In this document: piece after piece, positions 1 to 4,312 of the stretch
Position numbering within the stretch: position 1 is the stretch's first letter
Layout: every line of letters starts with the position of its first letter
NCBI GenBank assembly: GCA_021847625.1
Contig: JAJZQK010000281.1
Span: 1 to 5,535, forward strand
From: Chloroflexota bacterium
GTDB lineage: Bacteria > Chloroflexota > FW602-bin22 > JAMCYS01
Reading direction: 5' to 3'
DNA: 5,535 nucleotides
The notes under the pieces: generated by a model
Databases searched by the model: none
What the model was told of the DNA's origin: nothing
Seen by the model: only the letters and a program-made list of their open reading frames with translations
Made by a program: the position numbers and the translations under genes

Positions 1-97
1 GCCTGGCGCGAGAGCGACGACGTCGGGCGAGTCTCGCCCGGTAAGCACGAGCCTCGAGCCACTCCTGGATGGGGGGCAACGAAACGTCCTGTGGCAT
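1..97 (-). CDS. Unidentified gene, 5' part only (leaves the window)
   Basis: Third gene of the leftward operon. It begins with ATG at 97-95, 2 bp after the TAG of the 67-residue HTH gene, and stays open to base 1. The 32 visible residues begin MPQDVSLPPIQEWLEARAYR and continue into an Arg-rich stretch (four consecutive Arg near residues 25-28). A strong Shine-Dalgarno-like sequence, AAGGTGGAGG, lies at 116-107, 9 nt before the ATG and inside the end of the upstream gene, which supports both the start and translational coupling. The fragment is too short to assign. Its position after a repressor and an excisionase-like protein would suit an integrase, replication or transfer gene of a mobile element, but that is inference from context only. 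Confidence 0.6.
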   Translation of the reverse strand, partial: MPQDVSLPPIQEWLEARAYRARLARRRRSRAR

Positions 98-99
98 GG

Positions 100-303
100 C
101 TAGCGCCCTCCACCTTTCTGCCGAAGCACGCGATTGATTTCTGACACGGCAATGAAGATCGGCGTGCGCGGGCCGCCGGGCTGGATGAAGGCCAGCTTGC
201 GGGCCCTGATCCGGCGAATCGCCGTCGGGTACGAGATCTTCAGAACCTGGCAGGCCTCGACCAGCCGCAGCCGGTCCGGGAACTCGTGAACAGCCTCATT
301 CAT
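100..303 (-). CDS. Small excisionase/MerR-like helix-turn-helix protein (67 aa)
   Basis: Predicted small DNA-binding protein. Residues about 10-61 follow the pattern of the excisionase/MerR-like HTH family: an N-terminal helix (RLRLVEACQVL), a turn, a recognition helix (YPTAIRRIRARKL), a short wing with GGPRTP, then a closing helix (VSEINRVLRQK). Family members bind DNA as recombination directionality factors, replication accessory proteins or small regulators. The ATG at 303-301 is chosen because it overlaps the end of the upstream repressor gene by 8 bp (ATGAATGA), a classic coupled arrangement. An upstream extension of the frame to 429 would lie entirely within the repressor gene and is Pro/Arg/Ser-rich with no HTH character. 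A G-rich GAGGGGG lies 12 nt before the ATG. The role as an excisionase is inferred from family and context, and no integrase is visible in the window. Confidence 0.8.
   Translation of the reverse strand: MNEAVHEFPDRLRLVEACQVLKISYPTAIRRIRARKLAFIQPGGPRTPIFIAVSEINRVLRQKGGGR
107..116 (-). promoter_or_regulatory. Shine-Dalgarno sequence of the gene starting at 97
   Basis: The minus strand reads AAGGTGGAGG, ending 9 nt before the ATG at 97-95. It is purine-rich and largely complementary to the 16S rRNA 3' end. It decides the start of the edge gene and contrasts with the first genes of each transcript here, which show no such site. Confidence 0.65.
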
Positions 304-790
304 CGGCGCGGGCGGCCCCCTCGACCGGTGGGTGGGCTTCTTCCCAGCGCAGGTACCCGGCCATCTCGCCCTCGCGCTCGAAGGCAGTGCGATCCACCTT
401 GGTGGCGACCTCGCGCTCCGCGATGGCATCCAGGCCCATCTTGAGGATGCTCAGGAGCCCAACACGCGGCTCGGCTCCGTGCTGCCTGGCGTCGACGACG
501 ATGACCATGGCGCCCTGAAGGGCTGCGGGTGCAGCAGCGGTGGCGAGCGATCCATGTTCCGAACAGCCGCTGGTTGCCCGTGCCCTGCCAATGAGATCGT
601 CTATTGAACAGCCGTAGTGGTCAGCCAAACGCCAGAGATCCTCGGCATCGGCCATCTGCTTGCCGACCTCGATTCGCCAGATCCTGAGCCTGGCAATACC
701 GGTCACCCTGGATGCCGCGGACTTGGAATCGCGGGCGGATTCTCGGCGTTGAGAGATTCGCCGGCCGATGGCAGAAGCAAGACTGTTCAT
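296..790 (-). CDS. XRE (Cro/CI)-family transcriptional repressor (164 aa)
   Basis: Predicted DNA-binding repressor and first gene of the leftward operon. Residues about 5-70 form a Cro/CI-type HTH: IGRRISQRRESAR (helix 1), SKSAASRVTGIARLRIWRIE (helices 2-3, recognition), and ADAEDLWRLADHYGCSIDDLIGR, the typical ending of XRE domains. Residues about 90-164 form a second, mostly helical region (VIVVD then LLSILKMGLDAIAERE) with no recognised domain; it may mediate dimerisation or partner binding. No Ser-Lys protease signature of LexA/CI type is evident. The ATG at 790 is chosen because a -35/-10 pair ends 7 nt upstream. The longer frame would start at a TTG that is itself part of the -35 box, so that extension is unlikely to be transcribed. 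The gene probably regulates itself and the divergent gene at 998, as is usual for such pairs. Confidence 0.85.
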   Translation of the reverse strand: MNSLASAIGRRISQRRESARDSKSAASRVTGIARLRIWRIEVGKQMADAEDLWRLADHYGCSIDDLIGRARATSGCSEHGSLATAAAPAALQGAMVIVVDARQHGAEPRVGLLSILKMGLDAIAEREVATKVDRTAFEREGEMAGYLRWEEAHPPVEGAARADE

Positions 791-797
791 GGCGAGG

Positions 798-826
798 AGA
801 ATACTGCTCAACAAGAGCATAGTCAA
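798..826 (-). promoter_or_regulatory. Promoter of the XRE repressor operon, probably leaderless
   Basis: On the minus strand, TTGACT (826-821; 5/6 to TTGACA) is followed by a 17-bp spacer and TATTCT (803-798; 4/6 to TATAAT). The -10 ends 7 nt before the ATG at 790, so the expected transcription start falls on or next to the A of the ATG. This predicts a leaderless mRNA, like the lambda cI transcript from PRM. The dyad TGCTCAACAAGAGCA sits inside the spacer, where bound repressor would block polymerase. Confidence 0.6.
805..819. promoter_or_regulatory. Candidate operator dyad in the -35/-10 spacer
   Basis: TGCTC-AACAA-GAGCA is a perfect 5-bp inverted repeat with a 5-bp centre, located between the -35 and -10 of the repressor promoter. 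The same GAGC/GCTC half-sites recur in the palindrome at 840-850. Size and position fit an XRE-type operator. The assignment is inference. Confidence 0.4.
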
Positions 827-839
827 ACACTATTTTCAT

Positions 840-850
840 CGAGCAGCTCG
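840..850. promoter_or_regulatory. Candidate operator, 11-bp perfect palindrome
   Basis: CGAGC-A-GCTCG is an uninterrupted palindrome with an odd centre, 14-20 bp upstream of the repressor -35. It shares GAGCA with the dyad at 805-819, so the two may be a pair of repressor sites. Short G+C-rich palindromes also occur by chance. Confidence 0.35.
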
Positions 851-892
851 CCGGCTTCCGGACGGCCAACAGCCCTGAAGTGGGCGCCATAG

Positions 893-940
893 CGGCATCC
901 TGGCAGGCCGGCAATCGTAAAGGGGTGGCCCGGCATCCTG
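893..940. repeat. Pair of 10-bp direct repeats, CGGCATCCTG
   Basis: CGGCATCCTG occurs at 893-902 and again at 931-940, 38 bp start to start, within the control region between the divergent regulator genes. A related motif, AGTCA(A/G)AC, occurs at 821-828 and 951-958, next to the two -35 elements. These could be binding sites for one of the flanking HTH proteins. The functional assignment is speculative. Confidence 0.35.
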
Positions 941-961
941 AATTGCGCACAGTCAGACTAC

Positions 962-990
962 TTGAATCCCGATCACGAACCGTCTATCGT
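962..990 (+). promoter_or_regulatory. Promoter of the tandem-HTH gene, probably leaderless
   Basis: TTGAAT (962-967; 4/6) and TATCGT (985-990; 4/6) are separated by 17 bp, and the -10 ends 7 nt before the ATG at 998. The boxes are individually modest, but the spacing is ideal and mirrors the divergent repressor promoter. An inverted repeat CGAAC/GTTCG (976-980 and 989-993) straddles the -10 and could be an operator. Confidence 0.45.
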
Positions 991-997
991 TCGAAGT

Positions 998-1942
998 ATG
1001 GGCAGTTCAACATCTGGATCCGGATCCGGGCCGAAGACGCGGTCGGTGTCTCGTTCAAGGTCAGGCCCCAGGGCCGAGTCTTCATCCGGATCTGCTTCCG
1101 AGTCCTCGACAGGATCCCTGTTCGGGCAGCGTATCAAGAGGGCCTGCCAGGCTCTGGGCATAACGCCGAACTCTGCAGCCACACAGGCTGGCGTCAACAT
1201 CTCGAACTTCCACGCCGCTATGCGTGGTGCAGATCGATTCCCATCGCCCGCAGACCTCGAGAAGCTCTCGCCCATCATCAACGTGCCGCTTCAGGAACTA
1301 CAGGGACTCGTCGACGCCGATCGCCTCGGTCCAGAACGGCTAGGGAACCTCCTCCAAGCGGTCGAGGCGCCGCCAACGGCACGCGATCATGAGCACTACG
1401 CGCAACCCGGCGCCGAATATCCGCCCGGGTACAGACCCCTGGACGCGGACGATGTCGGCAGCCTGTTCGGCGCGTACGTCCTCAACCGGCTGGCGATGAC
1501 CGGGCGAAACTCCGCATGGCTGGCCCAGGCAGTGCAGATGGACGCCGGCGAGCTGGAAAAGGCGATCCGCGGCCGCCGGATCCCGAGTAGGCAGCAGGTG
1601 AAGGCGATCGCCCAGCAGCTTCGCGTTCCAGACGAGGAGCTTCAGAGGGCTGTCGACTCGCCTGGCGCGTGCAGGTGCGAGGTTCCGGACCACCGCCACT
1701 CGGTCGGAATGCTTCAGATCCCGATGGATGCCCCCGACGTGCCAGACACCTGGGAGCTCGAGGTGCTCAAGAAGATCAGCGCCATGGATTTCGGGGACCT
1801 CGATCCCCGCCGCTCCACCCATTTCTGGTACTGGCCGCGCGAAGAACGCCACGAGGCCTTGAAACACTTCGAGGCCATCTGGACGGCCCAGCAGGGACGC
1901 AAGGGCAACGGAAACAACGGAAACGGCAATCTCAGCAGCTAG
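998..1942 (+). CDS. Tandem helix-turn-helix protein with Ser-rich N-terminal tail (314 aa)
   Basis: Probable DNA-binding regulator, not assigned to a named family. Residues 1-40 are low complexity, with 17 Ser and 3 Thr, including an RS-like SVSRSRSGPR stretch, and are predicted disordered. Residues about 41-106 look like an XRE-type HTH (LFGQRIKRACQALGITPNSA through the helix before VDADRLG). Residues about 155-220 repeat the pattern (SLFGAYVLNRLAMTGRNSAW, then LEKAIRGRRIPSRQQVKAIA, ending LRVPDEELQRAVDS). A Cys/His cluster, C225-x-C227-x4-H232-x-H234, follows the second domain and might bind metal. The C-terminus ends in a Gly/Asn-rich tail (residues about 303-311). The ATG at 998 is preferred: the longer frame begins at a TTG within the -35 box, and the -10 ends 7 nt before 998. 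The gene is divergent from the XRE repressor, so mutual regulation is likely. Its last 11 bp overlap the end of the leftward 146-residue gene. Confidence 0.75.
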   Translation: MGSSTSGSGSGPKTRSVSRSRSGPRAESSSGSASESSTGSLFGQRIKRACQALGITPNSAATQAGVNISNFHAAMRGADRFPSPADLEKLSPIINVPLQELQGLVDADRLGPERLGNLLQAVEAPPTARDHEHYAQPGAEYPPGYRPLDADDVGSLFGAYVLNRLAMTGRNSAWLAQAVQMDAGELEKAIRGRRIPSRQQVKAIAQQLRVPDEELQRAVDSPGACRCEVPDHRHSVGMLQIPMDAPDVPDTWELEVLKKISAMDFGDLDPRRSTHFWYWPREERHEALKHFEAIWTAQQGRKGNGNNGNGNLSS

Positions 1943-2372
1943 CTGCTACCAGGGGCGGCAAGACTCCGAGCCGGTAGGCGACCAGCTCGGGCGTCACCTG
2001 TTCCTGCTCGACGAGTTCCCAGGGGCTGCGCTCTTCCCGCTCGATCTCCCGCAGCATCCGATCGGTGATGAGGAGTTCTGCGGCCCAGCGAAAGACCGGG
2101 CGATAGTCCCGGCGTGCCTGCACCAGCGCCCTGATAAGCTGGTCGGGATCGCCTTCTTCGGGAAAGCGGAAGAGAAAGTAGGTCCCGGACCAGCGCTTCT
2201 CCAGGACTCCGAACATCATCGCCACGCCCACGTTCCGCTGGTTAGCCGGGAGGGCCGGCGAGTACGTCACCACCGCCTCGCCAGGATGTCGTGTCAGGGC
2301 CACACTGTTCTTGATCTTGCCTGGCGTGATCTCGACGTTGTGCCTGATCTGGAGGAGCTCGAAGCGACGCAC
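1932..2372 (-). CDS. Uncharacterised protein (146 aa)
   Basis: I do not recognise this protein. It starts with GTG at 2372 and reads MRRFELLQIRHNVEITPGKI. The first half (about 1-70) alternates short hydrophobic stretches suggestive of beta strands (VALTRH, AVVTYS, NVGVAMMFGVLE, GTYFLFRF). The second half is helical and charged (PDQLIRALVQARRDYRPVFRWAAELL, MLREIEREERSPWELVEQEQ). There is no signal peptide, membrane segment or catalytic motif I can name, so it is probably cytoplasmic. Upstream, the minus strand has TATAAA at 2383-2378, 5 nt before the GTG, with only a poor -35. It is divergent from the kinase across 297 bp and its 3' end overlaps the convergent tandem-HTH gene by 11 bp. A role alongside the kinase is possible but rests only on adjacency. 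The coding assignment rests on frame length, clean composition and fit between neighbours. Confidence 0.65.
   Translation of the reverse strand: MRRFELLQIRHNVEITPGKIKNSVALTRHPGEAVVTYSPALPANQRNVGVAMMFGVLEKRWSGTYFLFRFPEEGDPDQLIRALVQARRDYRPVFRWAAELLITDRMLREIEREERSPWELVEQEQVTPELVAYRLGVLPPLVAASC
1934..1947. repeat. 14-bp perfect palindrome over two convergent stop codons
   Basis: AGCAGCTAGCTGCT is a perfect palindrome covering the TAG of the tandem-HTH gene (1940-1942) and touching the last codons of the opposing gene, whose TGA is at 1934-1932. As RNA it could form a 5-bp stem with a CTAG loop in either direction. No T-run follows on either strand, so a standard intrinsic terminator is not supported. 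Confidence 0.35.
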
Positions 2373-2377
2373 GCTTC

Positions 2378-2383
2378 TTTATA
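2378..2383 (-). promoter_or_regulatory. Candidate -10 element of the 146-aa gene
   Basis: The minus strand reads TATAAA (5/6 to TATAAT), ending 5 nt before the GTG at 2372, again close enough to predict a very short or absent leader. The -35 position holds only a weak match (TTATCT, 16 bp away). A weak AAGAAG also overlaps the gap, so a conventional leader cannot be excluded if another promoter lies upstream. Confidence 0.4.
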
Positions 2384-2491
2384 CCGTCTTCACGTTTGGA
2401 GATAACGTCGTCTCATGCTGCGGGAATGGACTAGTGCGCATGTTCGCGCTCTTGCCTGCCAGAGACGACCAGTGCCGCAAGGCCCGAGCAA

Positions 2492-2600
2492 GCACCACGG
2501 GAATGTGGTGCATACGGCCAGCATACGCAAGGCAACGTCCATCTGCGCCGGAAGAGTGGCGCCCCTGCTTCCCTGTTGTCGTAGAGGAAGGGAAGCAGGG
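2492..2600. other. Cluster of three consecutive hairpins in the divergent intergenic region
   Basis: Three inverted repeats follow one another. (1) GCACCAC/GTGGTGC, 2492-2498 with 2505-2511, has a 7-bp stem and 6-nt loop. (2) GCGCC/GGCGC, 2545-2549 with 2558-2562, has an 8-nt loop. (3) CCCTGCTTCCCT/AGGGAAGCAGGG, 2563-2574 with 2589-2600, has a 12-bp perfect stem and 14-nt loop and directly abuts hairpin 2. No T-run follows on either strand, so intrinsic termination is not indicated. If the predicted start-proximal promoters at 2372 and 2670 are correct, the cluster lies outside both leaders. It could therefore be a separate small RNA, a DNA-level element or a recombination/replication site. 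No promoter for an RNA was found. Confidence 0.45.
2510..2527. repeat. Tandem 7-bp direct repeat GCATACG, 11-bp period
   Basis: GCATACG at 2510-2516 is repeated at 2521-2527 with GCCA between them. The 11-bp period is about one helical turn, placing both copies on the same DNA face as in many cooperative protein-binding sites. A second pair, CGCAAGGC, occurs at 2476-2483 and 2526-2533. The binding partner is unknown. Confidence 0.3.
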
Positions 2601-2633
2601 CGATGCCTGATGCCGGCTACGGTGTGCTGGGGT

Positions 2634-2662
2634 TTGCCACCTCACAGCTAGCCGAGCATACT
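2634..2662 (+). promoter_or_regulatory. Promoter of the kinase gene, probably leaderless
   Basis: TTGCCA (2634-2639; 5/6 to TTGACA) and CATACT (2657-2662; 4/6 to TATAAT) are separated by 17 bp. The -10 ends 7 nt before the GTG at 2670, so the transcript should begin at or beside the start codon. No Shine-Dalgarno sequence precedes the GTG, which agrees. Confidence 0.6.
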
Positions 2663-2669
2663 TACCGCT

Positions 2670-3854
2670 GTGCCAACACCCGACGAGCTGATGCTGCAGG
2701 ACCTGCATGACCGCTACGTGGCCATGCAGGTGGATCCACTTTTTATGCGGCTCTACGACGGCCTTGGTGTGGGAAGTCGCATGTTTGCCAGCCTCCATCA
2801 GCGACTCAACTCGCACTTCGATTTCATGAATCACAAGGCGCGGGTAAACCGACACTTTAATGCGGACGCCAGCCGGGATCTTATCGCCCTTATTGACGAG
2901 ATTCGGGACGTACAACAAGTGATGAAGCGCGTGGGCATGGATTTTGTCGTCGCTGATTCCTATCGACAGGTGCTCGAAGATTGCAGCACGTTTCTAGTCG
3001 ACTCTGGCGGTAGCCCCATCCCCGAGGACTTCAAGCCGATTGAACTTGTCAAATACGAGCAGGTCTTCATGACGCAAGATACTCAGATGCACCTTCCGGA
3101 GCGTCGCTCGAACGTCGAACTTAAGATGATCGGTTCGGGTGCCTACGCCAACGTCTACCGATTCATCGATCCTGAGTACGGCATTGCGTTCGCTCTGAAG
3201 CGCGCCAAACGCAATCTCAGTCCCAAAGATCTCACGCGATTCCGTAATGAGTTCGACCTACTGAAGGACCTTCGCTTCCCGTATGTGCTCCAGGTGTTTC
3301 GTTACTTCGAAGATCTCAATGAGTACACGATGGAGCACTGCGATGCAACGCTCCTTGACTTCATCAATAGGAACAACGCGCGCATCTCATTTGGCACCCG
3401 AAAACGGATCGCATTGCAGTTCCTCTACGGGCTGAACTTTCTGCACTCGAAAAGGCATTTACACCGTGACATCAGCTACAAAAACGTCCTCGTAAAGAAG
3501 TACGACGGCGGGGCGGTGATCGTGAAGATATCCGACTTCGGGTTGTTCAAGGACCCTGACTCGACGCTGACGAAGACCGAATCAGAGCTACGGGGGACAA
3601 TTCTGGACCCGACCATCGTGAGCTTCAAGGAGTACAACGTGGCGAACGAGATCTATGCGATCGGCTTCGTACTCTCGTTCATCTTCTCCGGGCGCCGAGA
3701 TATCGGCGCCTGCACGGGCGCCACCCGGGCCGTCATAGACAAGTGCGTCACACTCGACCTCGCGACGAGGTACCCCGACGTTCGCACGATAATCCGCGAT
3801 ATCGAGACGCTCGAGTCGGAGCTAGCCGAAGTCCACTCCGAGACGCCCTCGTAG
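2670..3854 (+). CDS. Ser/Thr-type (Hanks) protein kinase with unknown N-terminal region (394 aa)
   Basis: Predicted ATP-dependent protein kinase. The kinase fold spans about residues 150-385: glycine loop GSGAYANVY (155-163), ATP-anchoring Lys177 in FALKRAK, helix-C Glu194, catalytic loop HRDISYKN (265-272) with Asp267 and Asn272, DFG at 289-291, a Gly-Thr at 309-310 in the activation segment, and a C-lobe Arg367 in TRYPDV. The usual catalytic-loop Lys (HRDLK) is Ser269, with Lys271 two residues later, an arrangement resembling the shifted Arg of tyrosine kinases (HRDLAARN). APE is replaced by DP (313-314) and the usual DxxSxG by NEIYAIG. Residues 1-148 are mostly helical and match no domain I recognise. 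There is no membrane segment, PASTA or other sensor, so it is likely cytosolic. GTG 2670 is chosen from the promoter spacing; ATG 2691 is the alternative. Its location beside AbiE suggests a defence kinase, but this is inference. Confidence 0.85.
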   Translation: MPTPDELMLQDLHDRYVAMQVDPLFMRLYDGLGVGSRMFASLHQRLNSHFDFMNHKARVNRHFNADASRDLIALIDEIRDVQQVMKRVGMDFVVADSYRQVLEDCSTFLVDSGGSPIPEDFKPIELVKYEQVFMTQDTQMHLPERRSNVELKMIGSGAYANVYRFIDPEYGIAFALKRAKRNLSPKDLTRFRNEFDLLKDLRFPYVLQVFRYFEDLNEYTMEHCDATLLDFINRNNARISFGTRKRIALQFLYGLNFLHSKRHLHRDISYKNVLVKKYDGGAVIVKISDFGLFKDPDSTLTKTESELRGTILDPTIVSFKEYNVANEIYAIGFVLSFIFSGRRDIGACTGATRAVIDKCVTLDLATRYPDVRTIIRDIETLESELAEVHSETPS

Positions 3855-3876
3855 CCGTTTACATACGCGATAACGA

Positions 3877-3902
3877 CCCTCTCTTGGCCGAGTGGCAGAG
3901 GG
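3877..3902. repeat. Inverted repeat downstream of the kinase gene
   Basis: CCCTCT (3877-3882) and AGAGGG (3897-3902) form a 6-bp stem around a 14-nt loop, which itself holds GCC/GGC, 22 bp after the kinase stop. It could slow or end transcription from the kinase, but no T-run follows. A palindrome AGAAATTCT lies at 3914-3922. Evidence for a terminator is weak. Confidence 0.25.
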
Positions 3903-3918
3903 AACAGCCTTAGAGAAA

Positions 3919-3970
3919 TTCTGGCGCTTGTGATACTCCTGTAGCAAAATACACCCTGGCAGGGGGCGCA
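3919..3970 (+). promoter_or_regulatory. Upstream region of the decayed abiEi copy, matching that of the intact gene
   Basis: The 44 nt before the remnant's ATG (3927-3970) align without gaps to 4478-4521 before the intact abiEi, with 32 identical positions. Best-kept blocks are GTGATA, GCAA-ATACA, CCT--CAG and GGGCG. CCCTGGCAGGG (3954-3964) is a perfect 11-bp palindrome here, and the equivalent CCTACCAGTGGG in the intact copy is an imperfect dyad. AbiEi proteins are known to repress their own promoter through inverted repeats, so these blocks may be the shared operator. A clear -35/-10 pair is not visible. Confidence 0.5.
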
Positions 3971-4312
3971 ATGCGAGCGGATCATCATGACGTGCATGGT
4001 CAGCAGAAGACGCTCGGCCCCCAAGCGGCCCAAGTCCTCGCGGCACTGCACGAGAAGCGACGGACCATCTTCACGATCGGAAACGCGCCTCAAGCCCGGC
4101 CTATCCAACATAGGGCCATGCGAACTGGGACGGGAGGGTGCATCTCGGCGACACTTTGTGGCACGCGAACTCGTGCTTCGAGGTCGGACCAGTCTCTCGG
4201 GACCGAGTTTCGCTTCGTCCAGTGCAAGCCTGAGCAAATGTTCGGCCTCGCCGAGCGCTAGGCCTGCAAGACCCAGAGAGAACTCGTCAGCGATCTTGAG
4301 CGGAGCGCGATG
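3971..4312 (+). pseudogene. Decayed tandem copy of the AbiEi antitoxin gene
   Basis: Remnant of a second antitoxin gene, similar to the intact one 551 bp downstream. It starts MRADHHDVHGQQKTLGPQAA, with GQQKTLGPQAA and ALHEKRRT identical to the intact copy. Alignment shows a 77-nt deletion after about 4080, which shifts the frame and removes the region equivalent to residues about 37-62, the core of the winged helix. TRLKPGL and FVARELVLRGRT then read in the +1 frame, with 6 nt and 99 nt further lost, and a 2-nt gain near 4180-4200 restores the first frame for EFRFVQCKPEQMFGLAER. There a TAG (4259-4261) replaces the TGG coding Trp157 of the intact protein. Homology continues past the stop (VSDLER) to about 4312. 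Both DNA binding and the conserved middle part are lost, so a working antitoxin is not expected. The 96-residue open frame is probably not a functional protein. Confidence 0.85.

Noticed and set aside
1010..1123. Repeated GGATCC/TCCGGA words as a DNA repeat array
   Set aside because: They are irregular and explained by Ser/Gly-rich coding sequence, with no constant unit or spacing. No CRISPR-like array is present anywhere in the window.
880..1392. Plus-strand open frame overlapping the 5' part of the tandem-HTH gene
   Set aside because: It is a different frame of the same DNA, with Arg/Pro/Ser-rich composition and no domain, and it begins in the control region.
1340..1867. Minus-strand open frame of 175 codons opposite the tandem-HTH gene
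   Set aside because: The plus strand shows two HTH domains and a plausible promoter, while the minus frame has no recognisable domain.
2563..2600. The 12-bp stem as an intrinsic terminator
   Set aside because: Neither strand has a T-run after the stem, and no convergent transcript is expected to end here.
2401..3876. GATAACG shared by 2401-2407 and 3869-3875 as possible element boundaries
   Set aside because: Only seven bases match and the flanks do not agree, which is expected by chance in a window this size.
3884..3970. tRNA-Ser/Leu-like D-arm wording (TTGGCCGAGTGGCAGAGGG), which might suggest a tRNA or an attachment-site fragment
   Set aside because: No acceptor stem, anticodon arm or TTCGA T-loop can be paired around it, and the following bases belong to the abiEi upstream repeat.
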